Below, in pieces: positions 35,601-42,860 of a DNA stretch of 42,860 bases. The stretch spans positions 250,620-293,479 of the forward strand of contig WELB01000108.1 of assembly GCA_009602725.1 (NCBI GenBank), written 5' to 3'. The notes beneath the pieces were generated by a model that saw only the letters and a program-made list of their open reading frames with translations, had not been told where the DNA came from and ran no database searches. This DNA is from Spirogloea muscicola. Its lineage: Eukaryota; Streptophyta; Zygnematophyceae; Spirogloeales; Spirogloeaceae. How positions within the stretch are numbered: the stretch's first letter is position 1; every line of letters starts with the position of its first letter. The position numbers and the translations under genes were made by a program.

Positions 35601-38600
35601 CTGTGGCAGAGGTGCTTTTACCTTGCACATCTGTACTAAGAAGTTTTTTGCACACAAGAGACTGGCAAGGAACATGTGATTATTGTCATCCCCTTGTGTC
35701 TACGTTGACATCATGTGATACAGATGCGAAAAATGCCTCACCAGTTGGTGATGCGTAGGCACTGAAGTGCGGTGCTTGAAAAAGCTTGCAGCTTGTCTCA
35801 CGAGTTCAGGACTGTACACAATCTGCAAGGGCTGCAGCCATACCTGCAATGCAAAGATGCCATTTCCTAGAATGAGAGTCAAGCTCTATAATATCGGCAG
35901 GAAACTGCAAAGCTAGCCTCGTATGACGTACAATTCAAGCATGGGTCACACACAAACCTTGATGTCAATGTCCATATCTGAATCCTCTGGTGCAATCTGG
36001 CAGTGAAGCTGTAAGAAACTCGAGGAAGGGCTGCAAACCACAGAGGGTGGCAGGAAAGCACCGCTCTTGGACCTAAGCAGTGGCATCTTTGTGGAGAACT
36101 GCGATGCTGTAGGAAAGCTCATGCTTCGATAGATGCAATTGGTTGTGTCATCCAATTGAGGTTCACTTCCCGCTTCTGCAGAAGCAGTATGCTTCTGGGC
36201 AATCCAAAAAGCCGTGCATCAGTCTCAACCTAGCAAACCAGCACTTGAATTATTGTGGTCAGCTTAACAGTCTGACATGCTAGATGTGATCTGCGCTGAG
36301 ATCTACATTGTCTAATCAAGGCCTGCACTGTGCTCTCCGCCCTTAATTTTCAGATAGCGCAGTGGTAAGTCACAGGCATCTGAAATGGCCCACCTGTGCG
36401 CCAATGATACAGGGGAAAAGTGTGCCAAAGCTGCACAAGTCTACTGCCTCCAGTGATCCCAGTGTTCCAGTCACTGTCACAGGCTTGCCCCACACCATTA
36501 CGCTCACCCTCACATCCATCAATCTGGTATCCACGAGAGAACATCTCAGAGTCCTGCAGGCACAACACAAGATTCGGGAAAGACTGGGAAAGTAAGTCAA
36601 ATATTAGAGTGGACACTCTTTCGAGTAGGACTTAGAAGAAGCTGGTATACACAATCATTCCCGCTTATCTGCGAGAAGAAACTTGCTTAGAATGACAATC
36701 TTTACATGCCAGCTAGGACGGCCTACTTTGAGCCTCTGTATTTCATGCTCACGAGCTTCGTAAGCTGCCAATAGCCTCAGCCACTTGGATGCTGACTGCT
36801 GCAACACAGAAGCCCTTTGAATAGTAGCTCTGCTCTTCCGAAGGACTGGGAACAAATTTTGTTGCTGCATAGAGGTCCTATAGCAAGTCACACGACAAGT
36901 AATGCTGTCAATCTCATATATTGGTTATTTATATGATCTCTACAGTGGGTCTTTATTGTGCTGAGGTTAGATGATGATTGTTGACCTCAAGGTCTGCTTG
37001 CGTGATGGCCCCAGTGAAGTCATTGGCTGTTATGGAAGAGCCAAGCATGCCAAGGGACAGCCAATCAAGCCATCCACGTTGCTTTGGATGCTGCGCCGTG
37101 CCACTTTCAGGCATCGACTTGTGTGCTTCATCTCGTCCTTCTTTTGAACTCTGTGTAGAGCGAGACACAAGAACAGCATGAGTTTGAGTAACGTACTTTT
37201 GCTGGACTGCTGTCAGGTTTGTATCACAGAGTGAGTTGAAGCATTTCCGCTAATGCTTACAGCAACCCAAATAGCTCAGCAAGCCTAGACAGGGTAAGTG
37301 CTCAAGCAGATGGATTTACAGCATGACTAAGATAGAGAGTGACATAGACAGTACTGACAAACAACAGTGACGTGTAAAACAAATATGCCTCACTTTCACG
37401 TGAAGCTGTGCCTCTGCTAAGCTCCTGAAGAAAAGAATGTCATCCGCATCTAATTCCTCCTCCAGCACCTCGAGCTTCTTGAGCTCGTCCGCTTTCAAGA
37501 GCTACGTAGTTGAAAACCAGCCCTTTCTGTGTTGTCAGGAGCGAGATGACACCACATAACATGAACACAACAATTTGAAGCTCGGCAAGACCCTGAGACG
37601 TGCACCGAGTTTTGAGAAGGGTTACCTGCCCCTGTCTGACACAGCACAGTTTCTGCTTGTACGCAGCAACATAGTCTTTCTGCTTTTCCCTGTACGGTTA
37701 TTGCACAAGACATGTCAGATTTCTGACACTGAAATAGCCAGCCGATCTCTCCACTTGGCAAGCACATGGATTGATTTATATATGCAGGGAGCTCACTAGC
37801 CCTGTGACCAGAATACGAAAAAGGAAGGAATCGCAGACATTCGCCAAGCCAGGTAGCCCCAGGAGCTGCGCTTGAGCCTCTGCTTCACATCCACCAAGAC
37901 AGCATCTGCTGCATATTGCCACCACTTTCTCCAATTCATACTTGCACCATCAGCACGTTTTGGGCGATATCTGCCGAATCTGTACAGTACGAGAAAGGAA
38001 GATGCTCCTGAGAGGAAGATGCTCCTCACAGGGCACAGTGGAGCTTTTGCTGTGTCTCAAAAAGATTGTCCACATGCGTACAATATTGTCACCATACATA
38101 TACATATACATTGCTCATGCCACGATTGCTATGTACATGTCAGACATTGATGGTGCCATGTTATAACGTCTGTTTTGCAGGCTGTTGGCTAACCTTTCTC
38201 GTACTCGATAGATGGACATCACCCCTGCCAACAGTTGCATGTCCAGGAATTGATGATCGTCCAGTGCAAGTGCCTGCAGTATACATGCAACTTCTGCATA
38301 TCAGCTGCTAGAAAGTAGATACCTTCCTGCCCCTATGACATGGAGATGGGGAGATGTGCATGACAGTAGAAGCCTCACATGTCATCAGAGTCATGCACCT
38401 GGCGACCTATACAAGTAGCGAGTGCAGGTTGCTTTTGGCCCTAGTGCTATGTTGGAAGATTGGCCCAAACCAGTGGATGTGATTAGATGTGAAGTAGAAG
38501 TCTTACCACGTCATTCACAGCCACCTGAACATCGTACTGAGGACTCCCATCAGCTTGACCTAGGCTCTTGCTGATCTGCACGGCATCACTGACTTGTCAT

Positions 38601-40922
38601 GACTCACAATGACTTGCAAACATGAAAATCAACAGAGTCCAGTTGATATCTGATTGCACATGCAACAAGAAGGTGGCTTACAGTGAGGTCAAGGCCTGCA
38701 TCCATAGGCTGCAATATGAAGGCATGTTCTTCTCCTTTGTCAGCAGCATCCAGGTGCCCTTGCTCGTTACAGTTGAGCATCTTGGCGTCCGAGTCCCAGT
38801 ACACTGCCAGCTTCTGGATGCTAATTCGCTTCTGTACCACACCCCTCTGACTCTTCTTGATCCCGGATGGTGAAGGGCTGCAGAAAATTGGACCAAGTTG
38901 ACCACCAGTCAGTCAGATTCTGAGTGAGGAAGCAAGTGTAGATCCCAATAAGTACCAACACTACAGCCAAGTCATAGGAGCAGAGTCTATCAGAAATCAA
39001 GATGGACAATGAAAGTGCCCTCCACAAACATCTAGTGCCAACCCTACTGTCTGAATCCATCATGAGAAGGTAGAGCTGCTTGATTTGCATGGGATGGGTC
39101 ACCTTGAGGTATCTGAGGAACTCAAGGAGTTTCGTGAAATCATAGCATCAGTTGTCTTCACTAGAAAACTCTCAAGAGTCAGTCCTACAATAAATGAATC
39201 CTGCAGGAGAAAAGCACAGGTGATAAGGACCTGGCTACCTGGTGGTTCGGCATGGGTATGACACCTTTGTTCTATCCACTAGTGGTCTACCCATGGCAAG
39301 GTCATCAGAGCATCATCACTACAACCAAAATTTTACCTCAGCATTTGTTTGAAAGTCCTCATAACGAAGGTGAATGTTGCTGACAGAGATTTGGACATTA
39401 TCAATGATCTGAACATTCAGAGAGTGCATCTCTACGAGATCAGCACAAACATGCACAGTCAGGTGGAAAGTGATGGCCAGCTGAATAGCATCATTCTACT
39501 TATGGCCTTTCTGCATGCGTGCGATATGCAGCGTAAGAAGGTCGAGCTCCACCAAGTCTGAAAGGGCCCATGCTTTGGATTGCAGAAGGTCCAGAAGAAT
39601 AGCTGATCGCCACAAAGTGGTGCACAAGCTTACCTTTGCTGACAAGTAGGAGATGTAGGATAATCCAGACCTATCCTCTGCATCAGGCCACAGTGCCAGC
39701 AGGAGAGGCTCGACTTGAGATGTGCAAGCCTGAAGACACGCATATGTCCAAGTCTTTACTGCTCAGCCCCAGTCACAATAACATGCCCTTTATTGTGCAG
39801 ATCCCAACATTCTGACAGACCTGGCCTTGATTGGCACTGCCCTCAACGCAGCTCCCTTCACCAGCAGCTGGACGTTATACAACTGGTGGAGATGCAAGAG
39901 TGGAAGTCCTGAAGTTGACCTGAAACACGGCGAGAGAGCTTCACGAGCTCAGCTGCTGCCAACTTGGCACGCTTTGCTTCTCGTGCTCTCTTTTCAGATG
40001 GACCTGCTTCCCACTGTATTGAACACGCGTCTGCAGTCAGAGACAGAATGGCAGCAAGAGCTCTACCTGGTTATTTTGTCAAAGCCACTGCCTCAGAGGC
40101 CACCACTAAGTGTGAGAAGAGGAGTAACTGCAGATTAATTGCTTTTAACAACAGATAATGGCAGCAACAATCGTCTGCCCTGGTACACGCAGGTAAGTAA
40201 TTGCAAGCAACGTGCAGCCTGGCAAGGCCAGCACAGTCAGACCGCGTGAGCACAGGTGGGTGTCAGAGCCAGGAGCGATCCGAGATTGTTGACGTACCTC
40301 TGCCTCCTTCCTGGGGCCTGCACAAATGGTCACGTTCTCCATAGAGACGACCAGGGGCTCCCAGCCGAGCTTCTTCCAAGGCACTTGCAGCCTCAGCTTA
40401 CCAACGCGCGCTGGATGGCACTCGGTTGAACATCAAGCACCAAATCTTTCAGCTCTCATAGCACAGGCAGCATTGCAGCCAGCCAGGCTGCCAATGAGCA
40501 GAGTGTTATGCGTCACAAGTTGAGGCAATGGAGCTTGTCCGACCTATCTTCATTGCGAAGGGGAGCTCCAGATGGTCGAAGGCCTCCAGGAATAGCTCCA
40601 CATTTTCCAGCAGCACAATGCCTGTGACCACCGCAATGCCGATGCTGCAGATCAGCTGCATGAGCTTTGTAGCTACACAAGACTTCAACTCTAAGTCGAG
40701 TGGTGTGAAGGAGGAGATCAGGATATCTTCGCGCAGCCGGTGGCAAAGCAGGGCGCTGGGACAGGCAGAACGCGTTCTATAAGGAGACAGGCGGAGTGGC
40801 GAGTCCGCCCAGCGGTGCTTCTCACCGCTCCAGAGGCCGATGCGCAGCTGCTCCTTTTGCACGCCAGTGAAGTAGTGGCCCAGGTAGCCGGCCACAAGCT
40901 GGTGCACCAAGCCCTCGAACAT
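22967..40922 (-). CDS. VPS13: VPS13 bridge-type lipid-transfer protein, large multi-exon gene
   Basis: VPS13 proteins are rod-shaped bridges with a hydrophobic groove that move bulk glycerolipids between organelles at contact sites. The start is unambiguous: MFEGLVHQLVAGYLG at 40922. The first 25 exons are phase-consistent: 40922-40826, 40621-40544, 40410-40298, 40013-39920, 39713-39634, 39408-39337, 39200-39103, 38877-38682, 38575-38507, 38273-38194, 37979-37839, 37689-37626, 37501-37394, 37201-36986, 36877-36753, 36553-36394, 36194-35958, 35843-35742, 35481-35423, 34928-34736, 34517-34305, 34224-33767, 33622-33315, 33111-33085 and 33041-32899 (1177 codons). Below that, clear VPS13 segments continue in order (TPYSLRNLTGELMRYW, ATMVPLEVRFDIPI, PYRIENLSTE, YAWDEPCLPHRLVL, QVDNQLQYATFPVLL, GSADFLGNPINF, HGVIKGTRSL), but their exact exon edges were not all fixed. 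The TGA stop is at 22967-22969. No frameshift was seen among the exons resolved. Confidence 0.95.
23740..24995 (-). other. VPS13: VPS13 C-terminal conserved region exons
   Basis: Segments LADVEEASVHLKELTLRHPL, GRHYVRQLLQVSYQILGSAD, FLGNPINFLATLGSGLWDFL, GVIKGTRSLVNKTVFAFSN and GMLEGAAIGLLRLAAKPTAS match the amphipathic C-terminal region shared by VPS13 and ATG2, which targets lipid droplets and mitochondria in the family. Confidence 0.92.
27400..29510 (-). other. VPS13: VPS13 SHR-BD (DUF1162) region exons
   Basis: Segments include FELEGFERSGSVYLPRASIL (about 29450), VAAPFLLYNATSLPLSV (about 29090), DWSGGFAPDKLGDTQLKLR (about 27850), MPYRIENLSTE (about 27650) and LYAWDEPCLPHRLVLKV (about 27400). 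These follow the order in the conserved VPS13 domain once named SHR-binding. The exon around 28495-29169 carries a long acidic/serine-rich insert between conserved parts. Confidence 0.85.
30200..32140 (-). other. VPS13: VPS13 middle region exons
   Basis: Coding segments at about 31886-32140, 31585-31779, 31180-31604, 30720-30960 and 30210-30540 show VPS13-like strand patterns, the best being YTPYSLRNLTGELMRYW with LLPGMDVPLWFD. The last contains LQNATMVPLEVRFDIP. This is the repeated-module part of the rod. Exon edges here are approximate. Confidence 0.75.
35017..35340 (+). other. Antisense open frame inside a VPS13 intron
   Basis: Between VPS13 exons ending at 35423 and starting at 34928 the coding strand shows no VPS13-like sequence. 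The plus strand holds a 101-codon frame from ATG 35035 with a low-bias sequence (FYIYLYGDPLMCGNHVSANN is its most protein-like part). I do not recognise it. It may be chance, a nested gene or an inserted fragment. Confidence 0.2.
39337..40922 (-). other. VPS13: VPS13 N-terminal chorein domain exons
   Basis: Six exons encode the chorein cap of the lipid groove. Landmarks are GYLGHYFTGVQKEQLRIGLW, VLLENVELFLEAFDHLELPF, RVGKLRLQVPWKKLGWEPL, AAAELVKLSRR and NVQISVSNIHLRYED, each typical of VPS13 and the related ATG2. In known VPS13 proteins this end faces the donor membrane, usually the ER. Confidence 0.95.
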
Positions 40923-41210
40923 GGTGGCGGCGGCGCGGCAGTTGCGGTTATGGAGGCGCCGCGCGGCGCCGCGCGCGGCCGGGGTGCCGAGCACGGGGCA
41001 TGGAGGGGAAGGGCATGGGCCAACGCTGTTTGTAAGGAAGTGCTTCTGCAGCTCCAGCAGGACACAACGCCGCAGTTGGCACTTACGGCCTTCTTTCTTT
41101 CCCCCCACCCTCCATTCCTCCTGCCACTGCTGCTGCCCCACTCCTCTATCAGTCAATCTGGCCGCACTTTCTCCTAGCAGCTCCAGGAGCTGCTAATTGC
41201 TAGCTGCTAC
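40923..41210 (-). promoter_or_regulatory. VPS13 promoter and 5' leader
   Basis: Upstream of the ATG the plus strand shows a GC-rich block (GCGCCGCGCGGCGCCGCGCGC, 40958-40978) and a pyrimidine-rich run (about 41091-41148). The latter is a purine tract on the transcribed-strand side. Beyond 41210 repeat DNA begins, so the promoter is probably within these 290 bases. Confidence 0.45.
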
Positions 41211-41530
41211 GTCATTAGATGTCCTTGCCCTTGTACTTGGCCATATTGGCCTTCAATGGTCTCAAATACACGGTAGCCCTTTCTGCAGCTGCTTGTCCAC
41301 CCCTTGCCGATAACAAAGAAAGGGCTCGCCCATTGAGGATAGGGGCTGGACAAGCCAGCCCAAAAAAGAATGAACAAAGAACGAGAAGGGGGCCAGAGGA
41401 AGCCAGAGGAAGCGCTAAGAAACCAAAGCACACAAAGAAAGAAAGCAGCTACAAATTACTCAGTAACCCCTGCTAAGCAGCCGCAAATCAGAGAGGCTAG
41501 GGTCCTGGAAGTGGGTCCCCTGGACAACAG
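41210..41530. repeat. Dispersed repeat block, inverted partner of 10475-10690
   Basis: The block begins with the inverted form of the GGCCAAGTACAAGGGCAAG motif (41217-41246). It continues with GGGCTCGCCCATTGAGGATA, GCCAGCCCAAAAAAGAATGA and CAGTAACCCCTGCTAAGCAG, and ends with the 40 bases identical to the start of the window. Confidence 0.85.
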
Positions 41531-42290
41531 CCATCGCTTACTGGAAGAGTATTATACTTTGACATCGTTTCCTTTTACATCCTTGGCAGTCGACGTCCAC
41601 GGGGCCTTTGGCGCTCGGTAGCTCGAGCTCCTGCACCGGCTAGCGCGCAGCTCGGTATCCCGACATCACCATGAGGAGCAGGCCGTTCTTAACGCGGCAG
41701 GCTCTCTCGCCCAGGTGTATTGCATGCGCTTGTAAGTACCGCTGAAGCGGGTCAATGGCACTCGCGTTGCATCTGCGTGCCGGTCGCGCTTTGGCTGCAG
41801 CCTCTGGCATGGACAGAGGACCTGCTACCGGGAGACTAATTTCTCTAACTTGCGGCTGCTCACTAATTCAAGTGGCCACCAAGTGGCCATTTGAGTTGCT
41901 GTGTGCTTCAGCTCTTTCCTGGTTAGAGTAGTATTTGAAGCAACCCTGCAAATCCTGTAGCACTCCCAGCAAATAGCTCCAATACTTCCCTATCACCGAA
42001 CCCAAAGGGTATGTCTCCAGCAAAGGATCGCTTATCCTTTGCTGGCCCTTCGTTACGGCCTGGGTTGACGGCTTACATTGTGAGAGTCCGCTCTCGCCAA
42101 GGGAGAGAAGGCGCGCGGGGCGCATGAAATAAAATGGAGGCCAATCCAAGCCGACACATTGTTCAGGCAGAGTCTTGGGCAAACTAAAGAGGGCTACATA
42201 ATACGGAAACCGAAACCAAGGTGCCTAAGGTGACATCAGTACCCACGGGTGAGCACACAAACAAATCCGACAAGGGACTCGCTATCAGGA
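41531..42290. other. Gene-free stretch with a perfect 12-bp hairpin
   Basis: No supported gene is present. At 42017-42045 CCAGCAAAGGAT and ATCCTTTGCTGG form a perfect 12-bp stem around a 5-nt loop. At 42237-42257 the inverted form of the GCTCAC...GGGTACTG motif occurs. Confidence 0.6.
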
Positions 42291-42460
42291 GACTAATTTC
42301 TCCGACCTGAGGCTGCTTAGTAAAGGTTACTGAGTGTTAGGTAGCTACTTGCTTGTGTGTGTGCTTCAGCGCTTTCCCTGGCCCCTTCAGGCTTTTCTTT
42401 TTTGTACTGAGCTGGCCCCTCTCAGCCACCACCCTCTGTTGGAAGCGTCTTTCTCCTTCC
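42285..42460 (+). repeat. Another copy of the 10.5-kb / 41.3-kb repeat
   Basis: GGCTGCTTAGTAAAGGTTACTG, TAGCTACTTGCT, CAGCGCTTTCCCTGGCCCC, then GAGCTGGCCCCTCTCAGCC and TGGAAGCGTCT follow the order seen at 10520-10650. The orientation matches 10475-10690 and is opposite to 41305-41530. Confidence 0.7.
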
Positions 42461-42589
42461 CCCCTGGTTGACCAAGCATCGCTCACTCGGGATGCCGCCG
42501 TCCTGGTCCAGTCAGGCAAAACTGCTAGTTAGTGCCTGCCATTTTCCACAACAACTAGGTCCGCCAGTTCTATCTGTCATACCATCAGT

Positions 42590-42860
42590 GGTGAGCGCCT
42601 TCAGCATCCTGGGAGGCTGAAGCGCCACTCGGAGGTCCTCCGCTGAGAGTACCCCCGCAGTGACCACCTCCTCCCGGCCGCAATCGACACTTTCGGCTGC
42701 TTGGGTCCTCGCTTCCATACCCTACTCGAGAACATAGCGAGTCTGGGATATGCACGACGCGAGGATATGCTCCCAGCCCAGATGGGTATGCCGGCAGCCT
42801 ATCTGTCATTTCTGCGACGTCGAGTGTCAACCTGTCTGCAACGAGCTCAGGCGTATGCTC
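42590..42860 (+). mobile_element. Non-LTR retrotransposon C-terminal fragment (copy C), cut by window end
   Basis: From 42662 to the last base a plus-strand frame stays open for 66 codons and reads DHLLPAAIDTFGCLGPRFHT, then SLGYARREDMLPAQMGMPAA and FLRRRV. It is nearly identical to copy A and close to copy B. Just upstream, in the same frame, the equivalent of KLRHYPHSD has a TGA (about 42642), and the sequence before that is shifted, so the copy is probably dead at its left side. Confidence 0.85.

Noticed and set aside
10475-41530. The inverted 200-bp pair as termini of one giant DNA transposon
   Set aside because: The genes inside are ordinary host genes, no integrase or polymerase is present, and further copies of the same repeat lie outside the pair.
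1-42860. tRNA, rRNA or CRISPR features
   Set aside because: No T-loop GTTCRA context with matching acceptor stem, no rRNA-like blocks, and no regularly spaced identical repeats were seen; the window is eukaryotic.

Overview
The window is nuclear DNA of a photosynthetic eukaryote, most likely a green alga, and a trebouxiophyte such as a Coccomyxa or Trebouxia relative is my best guess. Four signs point this way. Every gene is cut by many short spliceosomal introns. The phosphoenolpyruvate carboxykinase (PEPCK) is the ATP-dependent plant type with the plant N-terminal extension. A plant-type telomere motif (CCCTAAA) is present. Secreted proline-rich proteins of the gene-2 kind are typical of algal walls. 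The lineage call is inference. A 263-base run of N shows this is a draft assembly.

Layout. Bases 1-620: repeat debris and a telo-box. 621-4759 (+): an intron-containing gene for a low-complexity, charged and proline-rich protein, probably nuclear, of no family I recognise. 4760-8300: no recognisable gene, with GC-rich repeats and hairpins. 8300-11300: a repeat island with two decayed non-LTR retrotransposon copies on the minus strand and short foldback elements. 11700-15198 (+): an 11-exon gene for a secreted, N-glycosylated, proline-rich protein with a GPI-anchor-like tail. 15199-16662: a gene-free stretch with a 70-bp tandem duplication. 16663-20459 (-): a complete 12-exon PEPCK gene of 646 aa. 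20503-20765: assembly gap. 20830-22870: a second repeat island. 22967-40922 (-): a very large, exon-rich VPS13 bridge-type lipid-transfer protein gene. 41200-42860: a third repeat island that runs off the window in a plus-strand retrotransposon copy.

The genes show no functional linkage. PEPCK serves gluconeogenesis or C4-acid decarboxylation. VPS13 serves bulk lipid transfer at membrane contacts. Gene 2 is a surface protein and gene 1 a probable nuclear protein. What ties the window together is the repeat landscape: the three islands share the same short sequence families in both orientations.

Exon coordinates given for PEPCK, for gene 2 and for the first 25 exons of VPS13 were worked out by hand from splice-site sequence and reading-frame phase, and the phases add up. 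The 5' part of gene 1 and the VPS13 exons below about 32.9 kb are less certain.
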